From: Achromobacter pestifer | GTDB taxonomy: Bacteria > Pseudomonadota > Gammaproteobacteria > Burkholderiales > Burkholderiaceae_B | Reading direction: 5' to 3' | Assembly: GCF_902859625.1 (NCBI RefSeq) | Contig: NZ_CADIJX010000001.1 | Location: forward strand, 1,054,001-1,118,000 | DNA length: 64,000 nucleotides | Part shown: positions 9,140-16,915 of the stretch, one piece after another | Numbering within the stretch: the first letter of the stretch is position 1 | How the letters are laid out: each line of letters opens with the position of its first letter | Translations under genes and position numbers: made by a program | The notes under the pieces: generated by a model | The model's input: only the letters and a program-made list of their open reading frames with translations | Database searches by the model: none | Told to the model about the DNA's origin: nothing

Positions 9140-10069
9140 TTGCCCTTGAATCCCGACCACACCGATCAAGCCGCCGTTGACGCGCTGCTGTTGTCCAGCC
9201 TGGAAGTCCAATCCAGCTTGTATCACCTGGGGCAATACTGCGGCAATTGGTCCGCCAGCACCAGCGGGCGGGCCCGCGCCAGCTTCCATCTGGTCCTGCA
9301 CGGCCGGTGCCGGGTCGAGCTGGGCGACGGACTGGATACGCTCACACTCGCGGCGGGCGATGGGGTGTTCTTCTTGCGCGACATTCCGCACGCCTTGACA
9401 CCGCTGGCCCCGGCCGCTCCCGGGGCCGCCTTGTGTACCGCGATGGAACCGTTGCTGCCGCGCCAGGCAGACAGCACCGGCCTGGCTTGCGGCTTTTTCC
9501 AGTTTCGCCCCGGACTGGCCGACCTGCTGGCCGACACCCTGCCCGACTACCTGGTGCTGCGCGCCGACGATGAGCGCTTTCGCACCGCGCGCGGCGTCTT
9601 TGAACTGATACTGGGGGAAACGGCCCGCGAACCCGGCGCGTCGCCCGTGGTGCTGGAACGGCTGACGGATCTGCTGATCTTCTTCATGCTGCGCCATCTG
9701 GCGATTCATGACCGGCAAGCCTACGGTTTGTTCGTCCTGGCGCGCGACCCGGCCATGGCAAGCTTGCTGCAAGCGATACTGGACAACCCTGCCGCCCCCT
9801 GGAGCATGCAGGACATGGCAGAGCGCCTGCACATGTCGAAGGCGACGTTCCACCGGCGCTTCACGCTGCAAAGCGGCACGACCCCGGCGCAGTTGCTGCA
9901 ATTGCTGCGCATGCGCGTCGCACGCCGTCACTTGAGCCAGGGCATGGGCATTCAAGATGCGGCCGAGCGTGTCGGGTATCAATCGCAGGCCGCCTTCAGC
10001 CGCGTGTTCCAGCGCACGGAAGGCGTGGCGCCTTCCGCCTGGCGCAAGCGCCACCCCGCGCAGTCCTAG
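9140..10069 (+). CDS. AraC-family transcriptional regulator, cupin type
   Basis: 309 residues: an N-terminal cupin-like effector domain (FHLVLHGRCRVELGD, then the Cys-containing LACGFFQF typical of 'cupin_6' AraC members) and two C-terminal helix-turn-helix motifs (WSMQDMAERLHMSKATFHRRF and IQDAAERVGYQSQAAFSRVF). It is divergent from the AhpD-SfnB-ABC operon and is the obvious candidate activator. No ATG fits the N-terminus; the start is drawn at a TTG, with another TTG two codons on, so the exact start is unsure. Confidence 0.85.
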   Translation: MPLNPDHTDQAAVDALLLSSLEVQSSLYHLGQYCGNWSASTSGRARASFHLVLHGRCRVELGDGLDTLTLAAGDGVFFLRDIPHALTPLAPAAPGAALCTAMEPLLPRQADSTGLACGFFQFRPGLADLLADTLPDYLVLRADDERFRTARGVFELILGETAREPGASPVVLERLTDLLIFFMLRHLAIHDRQAYGLFVLARDPAMASLLQAILDNPAAPWSMQDMAERLHMSKATFHRRFTLQSGTTPAQLLQLLRMRVARRHLSQGMGIQDAAERVGYQSQAAFSRVFQRTEGVAPSAWRKRHPAQS

Positions 10070-10085
10070 CGCGGGGCGACGGGCG

Positions 10086-10904
10086 TCAGCCCAAGCCCAA
10101 CAGCAAATCAGCCAGCAGGCCGGGATGCGTGATGTGTGCTTCGTGCGGCGTGGCGATGTCCACCCACTTCCAGCCCTGCTGAGATTTCACCAGCTTGCGC
10201 GATGCTTCCAGCACGGCCAGTTCAGGTTGCGTGCAGTGGATATAGGTGCGCGGACGTCCATTGCCAATGGGGTTCTTCAGCGTCAACGGCGTGGTGTAGC
10301 TGGCCAGCGGATGCGCGGTCAGCCGGCGCTTGACCCATTCATAGTCCGCGCTGCCAGGCGTGAAACCCCAGGCAGCGGGAATCGGATCAGGAATCGGCAC
10401 CGCCAAGCCGCCGGTGGCCTTGGAGGCCGCGGCGATGCGCCCGTCGGCATCCGCCTTCGGATACACCGAAAATGCATTCTGACCGCTGTTCAGCACGATG
10501 GCGTCGAAGTACACCAGATGCGCCAGGCGCTCGGGAATGCGGTCGGCCACGCCGGTGATGGGAATGCCGCCGAAGCTATGCCCCACCAGGATCACGTCCT
10601 GTAGTTCTTCGGTTTCGATGACCTGTACCAGATCTTCGACGAAGGTATCGATGGTGATGCTTTTGCTCAGCAGATGCGCACGGTCGCCCATGCCGGTGTA
10701 GCTGGGCGCGTACACGCGATGACCAGCCGCTTGCAGACGGTCGGCCACCGGACGCCAGCACCAGCCGCCATGCCAGGAGCCATGAGCCAGGACATACGTC
10801 TTGGACTTCTTGGCGGGCGTGGCGGCAAGCGCCCTGGCGCCCGCCGCCAGGGCGGGCAGCCCGGCGGCCAGTTTCAACAGGGTTCTGCGGGGAATCATCG
10901 TCAT
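10086..10904 (-). CDS. secreted alpha/beta hydrolase
   Basis: About 272 residues. The N-terminus MTMIPRRTLLKLAAGLPAL is a twin-arginine-like signal. The hydrolase core has an oxyanion region HGSWHGGWCW, a nucleophile elbow GHSFGG and a late histidine region PHEAHITHPG, as in the small-esterase/hydroxynitrile-lyase-like group. The ATG at 10904 lies only 4 nt after the metY stop, so the two are co-transcribed. The substrate is unknown; the link to sulfur amino-acid synthesis is by position only. Confidence 0.75.
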   Translation of the reverse strand: MTMIPRRTLLKLAAGLPALAAGARALAATPAKKSKTYVLAHGSWHGGWCWRPVADRLQAAGHRVYAPSYTGMGDRAHLLSKSITIDTFVEDLVQVIETEELQDVILVGHSFGGIPITGVADRIPERLAHLVYFDAIVLNSGQNAFSVYPKADADGRIAAASKATGGLAVPIPDPIPAAWGFTPGSADYEWVKRRLTAHPLASYTTPLTLKNPIGNGRPRTYIHCTQPELAVLEASRKLVKSQQGWKWVDIATPHEAHITHPGLLADLLLGLG

Positions 10905-10908
10905 TGGA

Positions 10909-12204
10909 TCAGACCTGCGCCAGCGCCTGTTCAAGATCGGCGATCAGGTCGTCGATGTGTTCAATGCCAATGGACAGACGCACGGTCTCTTCACGCACGC
11001 CGGCCTTTTGCAGTTCTTCCGGATTCAACTGGCGGTGCGTGGTGGAGGCAGGGTGCGTGGCCAGCGACTTCGAATCACCAATGTTGACCAAGCGCGTGAA
11101 CAGTTGCAGCGCATCCTGGAAGCGCGCGCCCGCGTCGCGGCCGCCCTTCACGCCGAAGGTGAACAGACCGGGGACCTTGCCGCCCAGGTACTTCTTCGCC
11201 AGGGCATGATCGGGGTGATCCGGCAGGCCGGCGTAGTTCACCCACTCCACCTTCGGATGCTCGCGCAGGAAGTTGGCCACCTTGACGGCGTTCTCGACGA
11301 TGCGGTCCACGCGCAGCGCCAGCGTTTCAATGCCTTGCAGGATCTGGAACGAATTGAACGGCGAGATCGCCGCGCCCGTGTTGCGCAGCGGCACCACGCG
11401 CGCGCGGCCGATGTAGGCGGCCGCGCCGAAGGCTTCGGTATAGACCACGCCGTGGTAGCTGATGTCGGGTTCGTTCAGGCGCTTGAAGCGCGTCTTGTGC
11501 TCGGCCCAGGGGAACTTGCCGGAGTCGATGATGGCGCCACCCAGGCTGGTGCCGTGGCCGCCCAGGTACTTCGTCAGCGACTGCACCACGATGTCGGCGC
11601 CGTGTTCGATCGGACGCAGCAGGTACGGCGACGGCACCGTGTTGTCGACGATCAACGGCAGGCCATGGCGATGCGCTACGTCGGCCAAGGCGGCGATGTC
11701 GGTGATATTGCCCAGCGGGTTGCCGACGGACTCCGCGAAGATGGCCTTGGTGCGGTCATCGATCAGCGCCTCGAAGGCGGCCAGATCGCTGGGGTTGGCG
11801 AAGCGCGTGGTAATGCCGTACTGCGGCAACGTGTGCGCGAACAAGTTGTAGGTACCGCCATACAGCGTGCTGGACGACACGATGTTGTCGCCCGCCTCGG
11901 CGATGGTCAGGATGGCGTAGGTGACGGCGGACTGGCCCGACGCCAGCGCCAGTGCGGCAATGCCGCCCTCCAGGGCCGCCACGCGCTGTTCCAGCACGTC
12001 GGTCGTGGGGTTCATGATGCGGGTGTAGATATTGCCCGGCACTTTCAGGTCAAACAGGTCGGCGCCGTGCTGCGTGTCGTCGAAGGCGTACGCCACGGTC
12101 TGATAAATGGGCACGGCCACGGCGCGGGTCGTCGGGTCGGGACGATAACCGCCATGCACGGCGATGGTTTCCAGGCGCCAATTGGGCTGCTTCGGTTCAG
12201 TCAT
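10909..12204 (-). CDS. metY: O-acetylhomoserine sulfhydrylase (aminocarboxypropyltransferase)
   Basis: PLP enzyme of 431 residues that makes homocysteine from O-acetylhomoserine and sulfide in methionine synthesis. It has the Cys/Met metabolism fold: start ETIAVHGGYRPDPTTRAVAVPIYQT, PLP contacts LYGGTYN, and the Schiff-base lysine in SLTKYLGGHG. Length and the internal insert match MetY and exceed cystathionine gamma-synthase. GGAGAG lies 5 nt before the ATG. It follows the class V aminotransferase gene by 35 bp and precedes the hydrolase gene. Confidence 0.9.
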   Translation of the reverse strand: MTEPKQPNWRLETIAVHGGYRPDPTTRAVAVPIYQTVAYAFDDTQHGADLFDLKVPGNIYTRIMNPTTDVLEQRVAALEGGIAALALASGQSAVTYAILTIAEAGDNIVSSSTLYGGTYNLFAHTLPQYGITTRFANPSDLAAFEALIDDRTKAIFAESVGNPLGNITDIAALADVAHRHGLPLIVDNTVPSPYLLRPIEHGADIVVQSLTKYLGGHGTSLGGAIIDSGKFPWAEHKTRFKRLNEPDISYHGVVYTEAFGAAAYIGRARVVPLRNTGAAISPFNSFQILQGIETLALRVDRIVENAVKVANFLREHPKVEWVNYAGLPDHPDHALAKKYLGGKVPGLFTFGVKGGRDAGARFQDALQLFTRLVNIGDSKSLATHPASTTHRQLNPEELQKAGVREETVRLSIGIEHIDDLIADLEQALAQV

Positions 12205-12239
12205 GTGTCTCTCCAGAGATGCGTTATCGATGATTCAGA

Positions 12240-13379
12240 TCAGACGGCAAGCGCGCGCGCGGCGCGCAGAATGCGTTCGACGTCTGCATGATTGTTATAG
12301 GCGCCGACGGATAAGCGCACGTAACCATACTCCACTATGCTGGCCACCACGCCCTCTTGGGTCAGGTGCGCCAAGGCGCCCGCGGGATCGGCCACACGCA
12401 GCGCCGTGGTCGTGCTGCGCAATTCGGTGTCCGGCGGCGACACCACGTGTGCGCCGAATGCGCGCAGCCCTTCGCTTAGCGCTTGCGACAGTTCCAGCAC
12501 CCACGGTTCGATGCGGTCGGGTTGCGCGCCTTCGATCAGGTCCAACGCGCCCGCCCATCCGGCGATGCCGGGATAATTCAAGTTGCCCGTTTCCAGCCGC
12601 CGGGCATCGCCCGCATCGGACACGCCCACCTGCCATTGCAGGCCGGACTTGTCCAAGGTGGTCACGCCGGAGGGACCGACATACAGCGGGTCCAGCGCGT
12701 CCAGCAGTTTGGGCGACACATGCAACAACCCCACGCCCAGCGGCCCCAGCAAGCCCTTGTGCGCGCCGCTGGCAAAGGCGTCCACGCGCCATTCGTCCAC
12801 ACGGGCGCGCAGCAGGCCCGCGCCTTGAATGCCGTCGACCACCAGCCAGATGCCGCGTTCCGAGCAACGGCGGCCCAGTTCCTCGATGTCCGTGCGCAAG
12901 CCCGTGCCGTACTGCACCCACGACACCGCGATCAAGCGGGTGCGCGCGTCCACGTGTTGCCACAAATCGTCCACCGTGTAGCGATGCGACTGCGCTTGCG
13001 CCACGCGCACCTGCACGCCACGGCGGCGCAGGTTCAACCAGGGCAAGGCATTGGTGGGATGCTCCTGATCGTCCACGATCAGGTTGTCGCCATCTTGCCA
13101 ATTCAGACCTTGGGCAACGGTGTTCAACCCTTCGGTGGTGTTCTTGGTGAAGGCCAGTCGGCGTGCGTCGCCGCCAATCAAGCGGGCCAGGCGCGCACGC
13201 AGCGCATCCGCATCACGCAACCATTGCGGCTTGTCGCTGCGGGCATGCGTGATGCCGTCAAAGAACGCGGCAACCGCCTCCGCCACCTTCGGCGACAGCG
13301 GGCTGGTGTAGGCGATATTGGCGTAGGCCTTGTCGCGTGTGATGGGAAACAACTGCCTGAATTCGTCCTGCCAGCTCAT
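12240..13379 (-). CDS. class V aminotransferase-fold PLP enzyme lacking a desulfurase cysteine
   Basis: 379 residues with the cysteine-desulfurase/isopenicillin-epimerase fold. PLP-binding features are TKNTTEGLN, VDGIQGAG (D182) and the lysine K208 in SGAHKGLLGP. The only cysteine is C172, in a helix far from the active-site loop, so it cannot form the persulfide of IscS-type desulfurases. A C-S lyase, epimerase or other lyase role is more likely. It is the first gene of the metY operon and is divergent from the amino-acid receptor gene. Confidence 0.75.
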   Translation of the reverse strand: MSWQDEFRQLFPITRDKAYANIAYTSPLSPKVAEAVAAFFDGITHARSDKPQWLRDADALRARLARLIGGDARRLAFTKNTTEGLNTVAQGLNWQDGDNLIVDDQEHPTNALPWLNLRRRGVQVRVAQAQSHRYTVDDLWQHVDARTRLIAVSWVQYGTGLRTDIEELGRRCSERGIWLVVDGIQGAGLLRARVDEWRVDAFASGAHKGLLGPLGVGLLHVSPKLLDALDPLYVGPSGVTTLDKSGLQWQVGVSDAGDARRLETGNLNYPGIAGWAGALDLIEGAQPDRIEPWVLELSQALSEGLRAFGAHVVSPPDTELRSTTTALRVADPAGALAHLTQEGVVASIVEYGYVRLSVGAYNNHADVERILRAARALAV

Positions 13380-13408
13380 GCGCGACCTTCTTCGTTATTC
13401 CAACTTGG

Positions 13409-13472
13409 TATGACCGAATTCTAGGTATATGACGCGGATACGGATACGGCTTAGTTCTTATATTCATATGAC
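13409..13472. promoter_or_regulatory. three phased TATGAC repeats in divergent promoter
   Basis: The AT-rich 169-bp gap between the metY operon and the receptor gene has TATGAC at 13409, 13428 and 13467, that is 19 and 39 bp apart, close to two and four helical turns. This may be the binding array of a sulfur-response regulator. Only the spacing supports it. Confidence 0.3.
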
Positions 13473-13548
13473 CATATAGTCGCTCGGAATTCGGAATCCC
13501 CCCTCTAGAATTCATGCCTTTCTTGCATACGATAAATACGGGAATGGC

Positions 13549-14571
13549 ATGCGACTGACTCATTGCATCAAGACGGCGGGCGTGGCCGCGGCACTGGCGA
13601 TTGCCGGAGCAGCCCACGCAGGCACCGTCGACACCATCAAGAAACGCGGCGAACTCGTGTGCGGCGTCAGCCAAGGCTCCGCCGGTCTGTCGATCGCCGA
13701 CAAACAAGGCCGTTGGACCGGGCTGGATGCGGACCTATGCCGCGCGCTGGCCGCCGCCGTGCTGGGTGATCCCGAGAAAACGCGCTTCGTGCCGCTCAGT
13801 TCCCAGCAGCGCTTCCCCGCGTTGCAGTCGGGCGAGATCGACGTGCTGAACCGCAACACGACCATCACGTCCGGCCGCGACGCGGGCCTGGGCATCGTGT
13901 CCGCCGGCATCGTCTTCTATGACGGCCAGGGCTTCCTGGTGCCGCGCAAGCTGGGCGTCAAAAGCGCCACCGAACTGGACGGCGCCCAAGTCTGCGTGCA
14001 GCCGGGCACTGTCAATGAACAGAACCTGGTCGACTACTTCAAGAAGAACAAACTGACCTACCGGCCCGTGGTGATCGAAAACCTGGTCGAGCTGGAACAG
14101 GCCTTCTACGCCGGCCGCTGCGACGTCTACCTGTCGGATGCCTCCACGCTGGCCGCCAGCCGCGCCGCGCGCGCCGGCAAGCCCGATGACTTCGTGATCC
14201 TGCCCGAACGCATCAACAAGTCGCCGTTGGGTCCCTTCGTGCGGCAGGACGACGCCAACTGGGCGGCCATTGTGCGCTGGACGGTCAACGCACTGGTCTC
14301 CGCTGAAGAACTCGGCATCACGGCAAAGAACGCCGACAGCCAGGCACAAAGCACTGATGCCCAGGTCCGCCGCCTGCTAGGCGTGGACCCGGGCATCGGC
14401 AAGAGCTTCGGTCTGGACGAAAGCTGGGCAAAGAACGCCATCAAGGCGGTGGGCAACTACGGTGAAGTATGGGACCGCAACCTGGGCCCGGCCACCCCGT
14501 TGAAGTTGGATCGCGGCCTGAACGCGCAATGGAACAAGGGCGGCCTGCTGTATTCCCCGCCGTTCCAGTGA
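13549..14571 (+). CDS. amino-acid ABC transporter receptor, AapJ/BztA type
   Basis: Periplasmic receptor of 340 residues with a signal peptide cleaved at AHA-GTV (about residue 24). The mature start GTVDTIKKRGELVCGVSQGSAG and the blocks DADLCRALAAAVLGD and DVLNRNTTITSGRD match general L-amino-acid receptors (AapJ/BztA). It is followed by a hairpin terminator and then the fused permease. Its divergence from metY suggests uptake of a sulfur-containing amino acid, which is an inference from position. Confidence 0.85.
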   Translation: MRLTHCIKTAGVAAALAIAGAAHAGTVDTIKKRGELVCGVSQGSAGLSIADKQGRWTGLDADLCRALAAAVLGDPEKTRFVPLSSQQRFPALQSGEIDVLNRNTTITSGRDAGLGIVSAGIVFYDGQGFLVPRKLGVKSATELDGAQVCVQPGTVNEQNLVDYFKKNKLTYRPVVIENLVELEQAFYAGRCDVYLSDASTLAASRAARAGKPDDFVILPERINKSPLGPFVRQDDANWAAIVRWTVNALVSAEELGITAKNADSQAQSTDAQVRRLLGVDPGIGKSFGLDESWAKNAIKAVGNYGEVWDRNLGPATPLKLDRGLNAQWNKGGLLYSPPFQ

Positions 14572-14592
14572 GCTGATTCCCTGAACGCGGCA

Positions 14593-14615
14593 GGCGGGCC
14601 CATGGCCCGCCTTTT
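14593..14615 (+). terminator. intrinsic terminator/attenuator between receptor and permease genes
   Basis: GGCGGGCC-CAT-GGCCCGCC forms a perfect 8-bp GC stem with a 3-nt loop, followed by CTTTTG-like T-rich sequence. It lies in the 59-bp gap after the receptor stop codon and 15 bp before the permease ATG. It should reduce permease expression relative to the receptor while allowing read-through. Confidence 0.7.
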
Positions 14616-14630
14616 GTATTGGCACGATCC

Positions 14631-16805
14631 ATGATGACAGCACTTTCCTACCCCTCCTCCCCCGTTGGCCCGCTGCGCCGCTGGCTGCCGTCCCTGGCCT
14701 GGATCCTGGCGCTGGGCGGCATGGCCGCTGTCTTGTTGCTGCACATCGAATCGGTGCAGACGGCGCGTGGCGTCCAGGGTGGATTCGGCTTCCTGTTCCA
14801 GGCTTCGGGCTTCCGCATTTCAGAAAGCCTGCTGAGCGTCACACCGGACGATCCGTACTGGATGTCCATCGCGGCAGGCCTCGTCAATACCTTGACCGTC
14901 GCCGCCGTGGCCATCCCGCTGGCGACCGCGCTGGGCATCGCGCTGGGCCTCATGCGCCTGTCGTCCCATTCGCTGGCCGCGCGCTGCGCGGCGATCATCA
15001 TCGCGCCGCTGCGCAATACGCCGGTGCTGCTGCAACTATTCGTCTGGTACGGCCTGTTGCTGCGGCTGCCTGATGTGCGACAGGCGTGGTCGCCTTTGCC
15101 GTCCGTACTGTTGTCCAACCGCGGATTGGCCTTGCCCGCCGTGCATGGCTGGCTGCCCTATGCCGCCGTGGCACTGCTGGCGCTGGCGGCGTTGATGTTT
15201 CGTTGGCACACGAGCCGCCGCTTGGGAAAGACGCCGGTGTATGCCGCATTGGCCGGTACCGTCCTGACGTGGGCGCTGCTGCCTGCCCTGCAAATCGACC
15301 TGCCCGTCAAGCGCGGCCTGGGGCTACAAGGCGGCTGGCAACCCAGTATTGAGTTCGCGGCGCTGGTGATCGGCCTGGTCGTGTTCCACGCCGCCTATAT
15401 CGCCGACATCGTGCGCGCTGCCGTGCGCGCGGTGCCGCTGGGACTGGTCGAAGCCGGGCAGGCAATGGGGCTCGCGCCGTGGCGCGTGTTGCGGCTGGTC
15501 ATTGCGCCCTACGCGACGCGCGTGGCGCTTCCGCCCTATGCCAACCAGTGCCTGGCGCTGGTGAAGAACAGTACCCTGGCCATTGCCATCGGCTACCAGG
15601 AATTGATGGCCGTCATCAACACCGCCATCACGCAGACCGGACTGGCGCTGGAAGGCATCGCACTGGCGGCCGCCGTGTACCTGATGTTGGCGCTGTTGCT
15701 GGGCGGCGGGCTATCAGCCTGGAACGCACGCCATACGCGGCACGGCCCGGGCGACACTCATGGCGCGCGGCTAGGCGACCGCCCCCACTGGAACGCTGCC
15801 GGCAACGATGGCCGCCCCTGGCTCGGCTGGCTGGCGTCGGCCGTCCTGGCCTTGGCGCTGACAGCGGCCGCTTGGTTGCTGCTGGACTGGGCCATCTTGC
15901 GGGCCGCATGGCAAGGCAGCCCCGCCGCTTGCGCCGATGTCTCCGGCGCCTGCTGGGCTGCGGTGAACGAAAACTTGCCGTTGCTGTTCTTCGGCACCAT
16001 GGCGCAACCCGATCGCACGCCCGCATTCTTCGCCTGCGTGGCGTTGCTGGCCGGCATCGCCTTGACGCTGAGCGCGCGCCGGCTGCCGGCCAAGACCCGC
16101 ACCGTGCTGCTGCTGATCCTGCTGGCGGTCGTGGTCGGCGCCTTGACGGGTTGGCCCTGGGGCGGCAAGGCCATCGGCCCGCAACGCTGGGGCGGATTGC
16201 TGGTCACGTTGATCCTGGCCATCGCTGCCCTCGCCGCTGCCGTGCCGCTGGCATTCGGGTTGGCGCTGCTGCGGCGCTCGGACAGTCGCGCGGGGTCCTT
16301 GGCCGCCGCCAGCCTGATCGAGGCCGTGCGTGGCGTGCCACTGGTGACGCAGTTGCTGTTCGCGTCCTTTGTGCTGCCCATGCTGCTGGGCGGCGGCGTC
16401 TCCAAGTTCAGCATGGCGCTGGCCGCATTGACGCTGCACACCGCCTGCCTGCTGGCTGAAGTGCTGCGCGGCGCCTTGCAGGCCATACCGCCCGGCCAGA
16501 TGATGGCGGCACGCGCCCTGGGCATGCGCCCTTTCACCGCCTACACGACCGTGATCTGGCCACAAGTGCGCCGCATCGCCGCGCCCGCCGCGCTGGGCGT
16601 CTTCGTGGGCGCGGTCAAGGACACGTCGCTGGTGAGCATCATCGGGGTATTCGACGTGCTTGGCGCGGCCAAGGCCGTGGTAGCCGGCACCGATTGGCGG
16701 CCCTATCACGTCGAGGTCTATCTGGCAGTGGCGCTGTTGTACTTTGCAGCGAGCCTGGCGCTGTCCAAGGTGGCCCGGCGGCTGGAAAGCGGCGTGCGCC
16801 GCTAA
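14631..16805 (+). CDS. fused amino-acid ABC permease (AapQ-AapM-like in one chain)
   Basis: One open frame of 724 residues carries two complete permease domains. The first (about 1-370) has the N-terminal segment, the long periplasmic insert and the coupling loop MGLAPWRVLRLVIAP; the second (about 395-724) has its own coupling loop LGMRPFTAYTTVIWP. In most bacteria AapQ and AapM are separate proteins of about 380-400 residues. They are joined here by a hydrophilic Gly/His/Arg-rich linker (about 370-395). No ATPase gene (aapP) follows, so the transporter must borrow one. ATG at 14631 is preferred over an upstream TTG that sits inside the terminator region. Confidence 0.85.
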   Translation: MMTALSYPSSPVGPLRRWLPSLAWILALGGMAAVLLLHIESVQTARGVQGGFGFLFQASGFRISESLLSVTPDDPYWMSIAAGLVNTLTVAAVAIPLATALGIALGLMRLSSHSLAARCAAIIIAPLRNTPVLLQLFVWYGLLLRLPDVRQAWSPLPSVLLSNRGLALPAVHGWLPYAAVALLALAALMFRWHTSRRLGKTPVYAALAGTVLTWALLPALQIDLPVKRGLGLQGGWQPSIEFAALVIGLVVFHAAYIADIVRAAVRAVPLGLVEAGQAMGLAPWRVLRLVIAPYATRVALPPYANQCLALVKNSTLAIAIGYQELMAVINTAITQTGLALEGIALAAAVYLMLALLLGGGLSAWNARHTRHGPGDTHGARLGDRPHWNAAGNDGRPWLGWLASAVLALALTAAAWLLLDWAILRAAWQGSPAACADVSGACWAAVNENLPLLFFGTMAQPDRTPAFFACVALLAGIALTLSARRLPAKTRTVLLLILLAVVVGALTGWPWGGKAIGPQRWGGLLVTLILAIAALAAAVPLAFGLALLRRSDSRAGSLAAASLIEAVRGVPLVTQLLFASFVLPMLLGGGVSKFSMALAALTLHTACLLAEVLRGALQAIPPGQMMAARALGMRPFTAYTTVIWPQVRRIAAPAALGVFVGAVKDTSLVSIIGVFDVLGAAKAVVAGTDWRPYHVEVYLAVALLYFAASLALSKVARRLESGVRR

Positions 16806-16850
16806 GAACGTCGTTTCGCGCTTTCGGGTTCCGCGCTTTAGGGTTCGTTA

Positions 16851-16899
16851 GGGTGTCAGACTGCAATGTCCAACTCCGGAAAAATGCAGTCTGACACCC
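16851..16899. repeat. long stem-loop between convergent genes
   Basis: GGGTGTCAGACTGCA and its exact reverse complement (15-bp arms) flank a 19-nt loop that contains CAACTCCGGAAAAA. It lies between the convergent permease and DUF1254 genes and can work as a two-way terminator. Its sequence looks like a dispersed palindromic repeat. Just upstream, CGCGCTTT-N-GGGTT occurs twice in tandem (about 16817-16845). Confidence 0.6.
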
Positions 16900-16915
16900 A
16901 AGAAACCTGCCGCCG

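Noticed and set aside
10801-12291. 496-residue open frame antisense to metY
   Set aside because: Shadow; metY has the PLP lysine motif and a good ribosome site.
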